Shown here: in pieces, positions 24,396 to 36,314 of the stretch
Layout: every line of letters starts with the position of its first letter
Position numbering within the stretch: the first letter of the stretch is position 1
DNA from: Petrolisthes cinctipes
Taxonomy: Eukaryota; Arthropoda; Malacostraca; Decapoda; Porcellanidae
Direction of reading: 5' to 3'
Length of the DNA stretch: 64,000 nt
Assembly (NCBI GenBank): GCA_033782935.1
Contig: JAWQEG010000286.1
Location: 3,423,501-3,487,500 of the forward strand
Program-made: the position numbers and the translations under genes
Notes under the pieces: model-generated
The model's input: only the letters and a program-made list of their open reading frames with translations
Told to the model about the DNA's origin: nothing
The model's database searches: none

Positions 24396-27300
24396 GATCG
24401 ATTTTCAGTATGTTTTGAGCATGTATTTTGAAAATACTCTAACACGGAGTAGGCATGTACAGATCGCTTCTGGGACCCCTAAATATCGAATTTTCGGGTG
24501 TTTTGGGACTGAATTTGAGATATCGACTTTTTGGCACCTAAAAGATCGATTTTTAGCATGTTTTTAGCCTATATTTTGAAAATATTCTAGCACTGAGTAG
24601 GCATGTACAGATTGCTTCTGGGACCCCAAAATATTGAATTTTCGGGTGTTTTGAGCCTGAATTTGAGATATAAACGGGTACAGAAGATACATGCACATAT
24701 TGACTTTGGGCGCCAAAAATATCGATTTTCAGCATGTTTTGTGCCTGAATTTTGAAAATACTCTAACACGGAGTAGGCATGTACAGATCGCTTCTGGGAC
24801 CCCAAAATATCGAATTTTCGGGTGTTTAGGGCCAGAATTTGAGATATAAACGGGTACAGAAGATGCATGCACATATCGTCTCTTGGGCACCTAAAAGATC
24901 GATTTTCAGTATGTTTTTGGCCTGTATTTTGAAAATACTCTAACACGGAGTAGGCATGTACAGATCGCTTCTGGGACCCCTAAATATCGAATTTTCGGGT
25001 GTTTTGGGACTGAATTTGAGATATCGACTTTTTGGCACTTAAAAGATCGATTTTTAGCATGTTTTTAGCCTATATTTTGAAAATATTCTAGCACTGTACA
25101 GATTGCTTCTGGGACCCCAAAATATTGAATTTTCGGGTGTTTTGAGCCTAAATTTGAGATATAAACGGGTACAGAAGATACATGCACATATCGACTTTTG
25201 TGCACCTAAAAGATCGATTTTCAGTATGTTTTGAGCATGTATTTTGAAAATACTCTAACACGGAGTAGGCATGTACAGATCGCTTCTGGGACCCCTAAAT
25301 ATCGAATTTTCGGGTGTTTTGGGACTGAATTTGAGATATCGACTTTTTGGCACCTAAAAGATCGATTTTTAGCATATTTTTAGCCTATATTTTGAAAATA
25401 TTCTAGCACTGAGTAGGCATGTACAGATTGCTTCTGGGACCCCAAAATATTGAATTTTCGGGTGTTTTGAGCCTGAATTTGAGATATAAACGGGTACAGA
25501 AGATACATGCACATATTGACTTTGGGCACCAAAAATATCGATTTTCAGCATGTTTTGGGCCTGAATTTTGAAAATACTCTAACACGGAGTAGGCATGTAC
25601 AGATTGCTTCTGGGACCCCAAAATATCGAATTTTCGGGTGTTTAGGGCCAGAATTTGAGATATAAACGGTTACAAAAGATGCATGCATATATCGACTTTT
25701 GTGCACCTAAAAGATCGATTTTTAGTATGTTTTGAGCATGTATTTTGAAAATACTCTAACACGGAGTAGGCATGTACAGATCGCTTTTGGGACCCTTAAA
25801 TATCGAATTTTCGGGTGTTTGGGACTGAATTTGAGATATCGACTTTTTGGCACCTAAAAGATCGATTTTCAGCATGTTTTTAGTCTATATTTTGAAAATA
25901 TTCTTGCACTGAGTAGGCATGTACAGATTGCTTTTGGGACCCCAAAATATTGAATTTTCGGGTGTTTTGAGCCTGAATTTGAGATATAAACGGGTACAGA
26001 AGATACATGCACATATTGACTTTGGGCACCCAAAATATCGATTTTCTGCATGTTTTGGGCATGAATTTTGAAAATACTCTAACACGGAGTAGGCATGTAC
26101 AGATTGCTTCTGGGACCCCAAAATATCGAATTTTCGGGTGTTTAGGGCCAGAATTTGAGATATAAACGGGTACAGAAGATGCATGCACATATCGACTTTT
26201 GGGCACCTAAAAGATCGATTTTCAGTATGTTTTTGGCCTGTATTTTGAAAATACTCTAACACGGAGTAAGCATGTACAGATACCTTCTGGGATCTCTAAA
26301 TATCGAATTTTCGGGTGTTTTGGGACTGAATTTGAGATATCGATTTTTTGGCACCTAAAATGTCGATTTTTAGCATGTTTTTAGCCTATATTTTGAAAAT
26401 ATTCTAGCACTGTGTAGGCATGTACAGATTGCTTCTGGGACCCCAAAATATTGAATTTTCGGGTGTTTTGAGCCTTAATTTGAGATATAAACGGGTACAG
26501 AAGATACATGCACATATTGACTTTGGGCATCTAAAATATCGATTTTCAGTATGTTTTGAGCATGTATTTTGAAAATACTCTAACACTGAGTAGACATGTA
26601 CAGATACCTTCTGGGACCTCTAAATATCGAATTTTCGGGTGTTTTGGGACTGAATTTGAGATATCGATTTTTTGGCACCTAAAATGTCGATTTTTAGCAT
26701 GTTTTTAGCCTATATTTTGAAAATATTCTAGCACTGTGTAAGCATGTACAGATTGCTTCTGGGACCCCAAAATATTGAATTTTCGGGTGTTTTGAGCCTG
26801 AATTTGAGATATAAACGGGTACAGAAGATACATGCACATATTGACTTTGGGCATCTAAAATATCGATTTTCAGCATGTTTTGGGCCTGTATTTTGAAAAT
26901 ACTCTAACACTGAGTAGGCATGTACAGATTGCTTCTGGGACCCCAAAATATTGAATTTTCGGGTGTTTTGAGCCTGAATTTGAGATATAAACGGGTACTG
27001 TAGATGCATGCACATATCGACTTTTGTGCACCTAAAAGATCGATTTTCAGTATGTTTTGAGCATGTATTTTGAAAATACTCTAACACGGAGTAGGCATGT
27101 ACAGATCGCTTCTGGGACCCCTAAATATCGAATTTTCGGGTGTTTTGGGACTGAATTTGAGATATCGACTTTTTGGCACCTAAAAGATCGATTTTTAGCA
27201 TGTTTTTAGCCTATATTTTGAAAATATTCTAGCACTGAGTAGGCATGTACAGATTGCTTCTGGGACCCCAAAATATTGAATTTTCGGGTGTTTTGAGCCT

Positions 27301-27538
27301 GAATTTGAGATATAAACGGGTACAGAAGATACATGCACATATTGACTTTGGGCATCTAAAATATCGATTTTCAGCATGTTTTGGGCCTGTATTTTGAAAA
27401 TACTCTAACACTGAGTAGGCATGTACAGATTGCTTCTGGGACCCCAAAATATTGAATTTTCGGGTGTTTTGAGCATGAATTTGAGATATAAACGGGTACT
27501 GAAGATGCATGCACATATCGACTTTTGTGCACCTAAAA
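24396..27538. repeat. Array domain 6, copy 2 of the 4,145-bp segment
   Basis: Unit starts equal copy 1 plus 4,145 throughout (24544, 24720, 24897, 25045, 25212 and so on to 27539 and 27863). The fused short-B unit is at 25045, the 147-bp A at 25713 and the C2-skipping join at 26537. The copy runs on to about 28040, where it merges with the start of the third copy. The terminal A'-B'-C2 trimer of copy 1 is missing at that join. Confidence 0.85.
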
Positions 27539-30181
27539 GATCGATTTTCAGTATGTTTTGAGCATGTATTTTGAAAATACTCTAACACGGAGTAGTCATG
27601 TACAGATCGCTTCTGGGACCCCTAAATATCGAATTTTCGGTTGTTTTGGGACTGAATTTGAGATATCGACTTTTTGGCACCTAAAAGATCGATTTTTAGC
27701 ATGTTTTTAGCCTATATTTTGAAAATATTCTAGCACTGAGTAGGCATGTACAGATTGCTTCTGGGACCCCAAAATATTGAATTTTCGGGTGTTTTGAGCC
27801 TGAATTTGAGATATAAACGGGTACAGAAGATACATGCACATATTGACTTTGGGCGCCAAAAATATCGATTTTCAGCATGTTTTGGGCCTGAATTTTGAAA
27901 ATACTCTAACACGGAGTAGGCATGTACAGATCGCTTCTGGGACCCCAAAATATCGAATTTTCGGGTGTTTAGGGCCAGAATTTGAGATATAAACGGGTAC
28001 AGAAGATGCATGCACATATCGTCTTTTGGGCACCTAAAAGATCGATTTTCAGTATGTTTTTGGCCTGTATTTTGAAAATACTCTAACACGGAGTAGGCAT
28101 GTACAGATCGCTTCTGGGACCCCTAAATATCGAATTTTCGGGTGTTTTGGGACTGAATTTGAGATATCGACTTTTTGGCACTTAAAAGATCGATTTTTAG
28201 CATGTTTTTAGCCTATATTTTGAAAATATTCTAGCACTGTACAGATTGCTTCTGGGACCCCAAAATATTGAATTTTCGGGTGTTTTGAGCCTAAATTTGA
28301 GATATAAACGGGTACAGAAGATACATGCACATATCGACTTTTGTGCACCTAAAAGATCGATTTTCAGTATGTTTTGAGCATGTATTTTGAAAATACTCTA
28401 ACACGGAGTAGGAATGTACAGATCGCTTCTGGGACCCCTAAATATCGAATTTTCGGGTGTTTTGGGACTGAATTTGAGATATCGACTTTTTGGCACCTAA
28501 AAGATCGATTTTTTAGCATGTTTTTAGCCTATATTTTATAAATATTCTAGCACTGAGTAGGCATGTACAGATTGCTTCTGGGACCACAAAATATTGAATT
28601 TTCGGGTGTTTTGAGCCTGAATTTGAGATATAAACGGGTACAGAAGATACATGCACATATTGACTTTGGGCACCAAAAATATCGATTTTCAGCATGTTTT
28701 GGGCCTGAATTTTGAAAATACTCTAACACGGAGTAGGCATGTACAGATTGCTTCTGGGACCCCAAAATATCGAATTTTCGGGTGTTTAGGGCCAGAATTT
28801 GAGATATAAACGGGTACAAAAGATGCATGCATATATCGACTTTTGTGCACCTAAAAGATCGATTTTTAGTATGTTTTGAGCATGTATTTTGAAAATACTC
28901 TAACACGGAGTAGGCATGTACAGATCGCTTTTGGGACCCTTAAATATCGAATTTTCGGGTGTTTGGGACTGAATTTGAGATATCGACTTTTTGGCACCTA
29001 AAAGATCGATTTTCAGCATGTTTTTAGCCTATATTTTGAAAATATTCTAGCACTGAGTAGGCATGTACAGATTGCTTTTGGGACCCCAAAATATTGAATT
29101 TTCGGGTGTTTTGAGCCTGAATTTGAGATATAAACGGGTACAGAAGATACATGCACATATTGACTTTGGGCACCCAAAATATCGATTTTCTGCATGTTTT
29201 GGGCCTGAATTTTGAAAATACTCTAACACGTAGTAGGCATGTACAGATTGCTTCTGGGACCCCAAAATATCGAATTTTCGGGTGTTTAGGGCCAGAATTT
29301 GAGATATAAACGGGTACAGAAGATGCATGCACATATCGACTTTTGGGCACCTAAAAGATCGATTTTCAGTATGTTTTTGGCCTGTATTTTGAAAATACTC
29401 TAACACGGAGTAAGCATGTACAGATACCTTCTGGGATCTCTAAATATCGAATTTTCGGGTGTTTTGGGACTGAATTTGAGATATCGATTTTTTGGCACCT
29501 AAAATGTCGATTTTTAGCATGTTTTTAGCCTATATTTTGAAAATATTCTAGCACTGTGTAGGCATGTACAGATTGCTTCTGGGACCCCAAAATATTGAAT
29601 TTTCGGGTGTTTTGAGCCTTAATTTGAGATATAAACGGGTACAGAAGATACATGCACATATTGACTTTGGGCATCTAAAATATCGATTTTCAGTATGTTT
29701 TGAGCATGTATTTTGAAAATACTCTAACACGGAGTAGACATGTACAGATACCTTCTGGGACCTCTAAATATCGAATTTTCGGGTGTTTTGGGACTGAATT
29801 TGAGATATCGATTTTTTGGCACCTAAAATGTCGATTTTTAGCATGTTTTTAGCCTATATTTTGAAAATATTCTAGCACTGTGTAAGCATGTACAGATTGC
29901 TTCTGGGACCCCAAAATATTTAATTTTCGGGTGTTTTGAGCCTGAATTTGAGATATAAACGGGTACAGAAGATACATGCACATATTGACTTTGGGCATCT
30001 AAAATATCGATTTTCAGCATGTTTTGGGCCTGTATTTTGAAAATACTCTAACACTGAGTAGGCATGTACAGATTGCTTCTGGGACCCCAAAATATTGAAT
30101 TTTCGGGTGTTTTGAGCCTGAATTTGAGATATAAACGGGTACAGAAGATGCATGCACATATCGACTTTTGTGCACCTAAAA
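27539..30181. repeat. Array domain 6, partial copy 3 (offset 3,143 bp)
   Basis: Unit starts 27687, 27863, 28040, 28188 and 28355 match 24544 to 25212 at +3,143. From 28680 the offset is +3,144 because of one extra t at the start of the B unit at 28503. The repeat of copy 2 ends near 30181, where an aberrant A' unit begins. The 3,143-bp offset is 4,145 minus 1,002, so one hexamer is absent between copies. Confidence 0.83.
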
Positions 30182-33100
30182 GATCGATTTTCAGTATGTT
30201 TTTGGCCTGTATTTTTAAATAAATACTCTATCACAGAGTAGGCATGTACAGATACCTTCTGGGACCTCTAAATATCGAATTTTCGGGTGTTTTGGGACTG
30301 AATTTGAGATATCGACTTTTTGGCACCTAAAATGTCGAGTTTTAGCATCTTTTTAGCCTATATTTTGAAAATATTCTAGCACTGTGTAGGCATGTACAGA
30401 TTGCTTCTGGGACCCCAAAATATTGAATTTTCGGGTGTTTTGAGCCTGAATTTGAGATATAAACGGGTACAGAAGATACATGCACATATTGACTTTGGGC
30501 ATCTAAAATATCGATTTTCAGCATGTTTTGGGCCTGTATTTTGAAAATACTCTAACACTGAGTAGGCATGTACAGATTGCTTCTGGGACCCCAAAATATT
30601 GAATTTTCGGGTGTTTTGAGCCTGAATTTGAGATATAAACGGGTACTGAAGATGCATACACATATCGACTTATGTGCACCTAAAAGATCGATTTTCAGTA
30701 TGTTTTGAGCATGTATTTTGAAAATACTCTAACACGGAGTAGGCATGTACAGATCGCTTCTGGGACCCCTAAATATCGAATTTTCGGGTGTTTAGGGCCA
30801 GAATTTGAGATATAAACGGGTACAGAAGATGCATGCACATATCGACTTTTGGGCACCTAAAAGATCGATTTTCAGTATGTTTTTGGCCTGTATTTTGAAA
30901 ATACTCTAACACTTAGTAGGCATGTACAGATACCTTCTGGGACCTCTAAATATCGAATTTTCGGGTGTTTTGGGACTGAATTTGAGATATCGATTTTTTG
31001 ACACCTAAAATGTCGATTTTTAGCATGTTTTTAGCCTATATTTTGAAAATATTCTAGCACTGTGTAGGCATGTACAGATTGCTTCTGGGACCCAAAATAT
31101 TGAATTTTCGGGTGTTTTGAGCCTGAATTTGAGATATAAACGGGTACAGAAAATACATGCACATATTGACTTTGGGCATCTAAAATATCGATTTTCAGCA
31201 TGTTTTGGGCCTGTATTTTGAAAATACTCTAACACTGAGTAGGCATGTACAGATTGCTTCTGGGACCCCAAAATATTGAATTTTCGGGTGTTTTGATCCT
31301 GAATTTGAGATATAAACGGGTACTGAAGATGCATGCACATATCGACTTTTGTGCACATAAAAGATCGATTTTCAGTATGTTTTGAGCATGTATTTTGAAA
31401 ATACTCTAACACGGAGTAGGCATGTACAGATCGTTTCTGGGACCCAAAAATATCGAATTTTTGGGTGTTTTGGGACTGAATTTGAGATATCGACTTTTTG
31501 GCTCCTAAAAGATCGATTTTCAGCATGTTTTTAGCCTATATTTTGAAAATATTCTAGCACTGTGTAGGCATGTACAGATTGCTTCTGGGACCCCAAAATA
31601 TTGAATTTTCGGGTGTTTTGAGCCTGAATTTGAGATATAAACGGGTACAGAAGATACATGCACATATTGACTTTGGGCATCTAAAATATCGATTTTCAGT
31701 ATGTTTTGAGCATGTATTTTGAAAATACTCTAACACGGAGTAGGCATGTACAGATCGCTTCTGGGACCCTTAAATATCGAATTTTCGGGTGTTTTGGGAC
31801 TGAATTTGAGATATCGACTTTTTGGCACCTAAAAGATCGATTTTCAGCATGTTTTTAGCCTATATTTTGAAAATATTCTAGCACTGAGTAGGCATGTACA
31901 GATTGCTTTTGGGACCCCAAAATATTGAATTTTCGGGTGTTTTGAGCCTGAATTTGAGATATAAACGGGTACAGAAGATACATGCACATAATGACTTTGG
32001 GCACCCAAAATATCGATTTTCTGCATGTTTTGGGCCTGAATTTTGAAAATACTCTAACACGGAGTAGGCATGTACAGATCGCTTCTGGGACCCCAAAATA
32101 TCGAATTTTCGGGTGTTTAGGGCCAGAATTTGAGATATAAACGGGTACAGAAGATGCATGCACATATTGACTTTTGGGCACCTAAAAGATCGATTTTCAG
32201 TATGTTTTTGGCCTGTATTTTGAAAATACTCTAACACGGAGTAGGCATGTACAGATACCTTCTGGGACCTCTAAATATCGAATTTTCGGGTGTTTTGGGA
32301 CTGAATTTGAGATATCGATTTTTTGGCACCTAAAATGTCGATTTTTAGCATGTTTTTAGCCTATATTTTGAAAATATTCTAGCACTGTGTAGGCATGTAC
32401 AGATTGCTTCTGGGACCCCAAAATATTGAATTTTCGGGTGTTTTGAGCCTGAATTTGAGATATAAACGGGTACAGAAGATACATGCACATATTGACTTTG
32501 GGCATCTAAAATATCGATTTTCAGCATGTTTTGGGCCTGTATTTTGAAAATACTCTAACACTGAGTAGGCATGTACAGATTGCTTCTGGGACCCCAAAAT
32601 ATTGAATTTTCGGGTGTTTTGAGCCTGAATTTTAGATATAAACGGGTACTGAAGATGCATGCACATATCGACTTTTGTGCACCTAAAAGATCGATTTTCA
32701 GTATGTTTTGAGCATGTATTTTGAAAATACTCTAACACGGAGTAGGCATGTACAGATCGCTTCTGGGACCCCTAAATATCGAATTTTCGGGTGTTTTGGG
32801 ACTGAATTTGAGATATCGACTTTTTGGCACCTAAAAGATCGATTTTTAGCATGTTTTTAGCCTATATTTTGAAAATACTCTAACACGGAGTAGGCATGTA
32901 CAGATCGCTTCTGGGACCCCAAAATATCGAATTTTCGGGTGTTTAGGGCCAGAATTTGAGATATAAACGGGTACAGAAGATGCATTCACATATCGACTTT
33001 TGTGCACATAAAAGATCGATTTTCAGTATGTTTTGAGCATGTATTTTGAAAATACTCTAACACGGAGTAGGCATGTACAGATCGTTTCTGGGACCCCTAA

Positions 33101-36100
33101 ATATCGAATTTTCGTGTGTTTTGGGACTGAATTTGAGATATCGACTTTTTGGCTCCTAAAAGATCGATTTTCAGCATGTTTTTAGCTTATATTTTGAAAA
33201 TATTCTAGCACTGAGTAGGCATGTACAGATTGCTTCTGGGACCCCAAAATATTGAATTTTCGGGTGTTTTGAGCCTGAATTTGAGATATAAACGGGTACA
33301 GAAGATACATGCACATATTGACTTTGAGCACCAAAAATATCGATTTTCTGCATGTTTTGGGCCTGAATTTTGAAAATAATCTAACACGGAGTAGGCATGT
33401 ACAGATCGCTTCTGGGACCCCTAAATATCGATTTTTCGGGTGTTTAGGGCCAGAATTTGAGATATAAACGGGTACAGAAGATGCATGCACATATCGACTT
33501 TTGGGCACCTAAAAGATCGATTTTCAGTATGTTTTTGGCCTGTATTTTGAAAATACTCTAACACGGAGTAAGCATGTACAGATACCTTCTGGGACCTCTA
33601 AATATCGAATTTTCGGGCGTTTTGGGACTGAATTTGAGATATCGATTTTTGGCACCTAAAATGTCGATTTTTAGCATGTTTTTAGCCTATATTTTGAAAA
33701 TATTCTAGCACTGTGTAGGCATGTACAGATTGCTTCTGGGACCCCAAAATATTGAATTTTCGGGTGTTTTGAGCCTGAATTTGAGATATAAACGGGTACA
33801 GAAGATACATGCACATATTGACTTTGGGCATCTAAAATATCGATTTTCAGTATGTTTTGAGCATGTATTTTGAAAATACTCTAACACGGAGTAGGCATGT
33901 ACAGATCGCTTCTGGGACCCTTAAATATCGAATTTTCGGGTGTTTTGGGACTGAATTTGAGATATCGACTTTTTGGCACCTAAAAGATCGATTTTCAGCA
34001 TGTTTTTAGCCAATATTTTGAAAATATTCTAGCACTGAGTAGGCATGTACAGATTGCTTTTGGGACCCCAAAATATTGAATTTTCGGGTGTTTTGAGCCT
34101 GAATTTGAGATATAAACGGGTACAGAAGATACATGCACATATTGACTTTGGGCACCCAAAATATCGATTTTCAGCATGTTTTGGGCCCGAATTTTGAAAA
34201 TACTCTAACACGGAGTAGGCATGTACAGATCGCTTCGGGGACCCCAAAATATCGAATTTTCGGGTGTTTAGGGCCAGAATTTGAGATAAAAACGGGTACT
34301 GAAGATGCATACACATATCGACTTATGTGCACCTAAAAGATCGATTTTCAGTATGTTTTGAGCATGTATTTTGAAAATACTCTAACACGGAGTAGGCATG
34401 TACAGATCGTTTCTGGGACCCCTAAATATCGAATTTTCGGGTGTTTTGGGACTGAATTTGAGATATCGACTTTTTGGCACCTAAAAGATCGATTTTTAGC
34501 ATGTTTTTAGCCTATATTTTGAAAATACTCTAACACGGAGTAGGCATGTACAGATCGCTTCTGGGACCCCAAAATATCGAATTTTCGGGTGTTTAGGGCC
34601 AGAGTTTGAGATATAAACGGGTACAGAAGATGCATGCACATATCGACTTTTGGGCACCTAAAAGATCGATTTTCAGTATGTTTTTGGCCTGTATTTTGAA
34701 AATACTCTATCACGGAGTAGGCATGTACAGATACCTTCTGGGACCTCTAAATATCGAATTTTCGGGTGTTTTGGGACTGAATTTGAGATATCGATTTTTT
34801 GGCACCTAAAATGTCGAGTTTTAGCATGTTTTTAGCCTATATTTTGAAAATATTCTAGCACTGTGTAGGCATGTACAGATTGCTTCTGGTACCCCAAAAT
34901 ATTGAATTTTCGGGTGTTTTGAGCCTGAATTTGAGATATAAACGGGTACAGAAGATACATGCACATATTGACTTTGGGCATCTAAAATATCGATTTTCAG
35001 CATGTTTTGGGCCTGTATTTTGAAAATACTCTAACACTGAGTAGGCATGTACAGATTGCTTCTGGGACCCCAAAATATTGAATTTTCGGGTGTTTTGAGC
35101 CTGAATTTGAGATATAAACGGGTACTGAAGATGCATACACATATCGACTTATGTGCACCTAAAAGATCGATTTTCAGTATGTTTTGAGCATGTATTTTGA
35201 AAATACTCTAACACGGAGTAGGCATGTACAGATACCTTCTGGGACCCCTAAATATCGAATTTTCGGGTGTTTTGGGACTGAATTTGAGATATCGACTTTT
35301 TGGCACCTAAAAGATCGATTTTTAGCATGTTTTTAGCCTATATTTTGAAAATATTCTAGTACTGAGTAGACATGTACAGATTGCTTCTGGGACCCCAAAA
35401 TATTGAATTTTCGGGTGTTTTGAGCCTGAATTTGAGATATAAACGGGTACAGAAGATACATGCACATATTGACTTTGGGCACCAAAAATATCGATTTTCA
35501 GCATGTTTTGGGCCTGAATTTTGAAAATACTCTAACACGGAGTAGGCATGTACAGATCGCTTCTGGGACCACAAAATATCGAATTTTCGGGTGTTTAGGG
35601 CCAGAATTTGAGATAAAAACGGGTACTGAAGATGCATACACATATCGACTTATGTGCACCTAAAAGATCGATTTTCAGTATGTTTTGAGCATGTATTTTG
35701 AAAATACTCTAACACGGAGTAGGCATGTACAGATCGTTTCTGGGACCCCTAAATATCGAATTTTCGGGTGTTTTGGGACTGAATTTGAGATATCGACTTT
35801 TTGGCACCTAAAAGATCGATTTTTAGCATGTTTTTAGCCTATATTTTGAAAATACTCTAACACGGAGTAGGCATGTACAGATCGCTTCTGGGACCCCAAA
35901 ATATCGAATTTTCGGGTGTTTAGGGCCAGAGTTTAAGATATAAACGGGTACAGAAGATGCATGCACATATCGACTTTTGGGCACCTAAAAGATCGATTTT
36001 CAGTATGTTTTTGGCCTGTATTTTGAAAATACTCTATCACGGAGTAGGCATGTACAGATACCTTCTGGGACCTCTAAATATCGAATTTTCGGGTGTTTTG

Positions 36101-36314
36101 GGACTGAATTTGAGATATCGATTTTTTGGCACCTAAAATGTCGAGTTTTAGCATGTTTTTAGCCTATATTTTGAAAATATTCTAGCACTGTGTAGGCATG
36201 TACAGATTGCTTCTGGTACCACAAAATATTGAATTTTCGGGTGTTTTGAGCCTGAATTTGAGATATAAACGGGTACAGAAGATACATGCACATATTGACT
36301 TTGGGCATCTAAAA
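30182..36314. repeat. Array domain 7: irregular, with a 1,327-bp tandem duplication
   Basis: Fused units: A/C1 at 30686-30862; B/C1 at 32837, 34487 and 35814; C1 units with C2 ends at 34162 and 35489. C2 is skipped at 31687 and 33838. Units from 34339 to 35165 recur at +1,327 (35666 to 36492), sharing atcgtttctgg, ccagagttt, tgtcgagttttag and ctggtacc. A linked pair of changes (gcatacac with cttatgtg) first appears here at 30659. The A' unit at 30182 has 3 extra bases at the dyad. Confidence 0.83.
30659..30676. repeat. Linked double variant forming a 6-bp-arm hairpin
   Basis: Ordinary C2 units read gcatgcacatatcgacttttgt here. In this copy two changes occur together, giving cacata-tcgact-tatgtg with perfect 6-bp arms and a 6-base loop. 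The pair recurs at 34312, 35138, 35639, 36465, 38294, 40465 and 42294, and I saw it nowhere outside about 30.6-42.3 kb. Confidence 0.82.
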
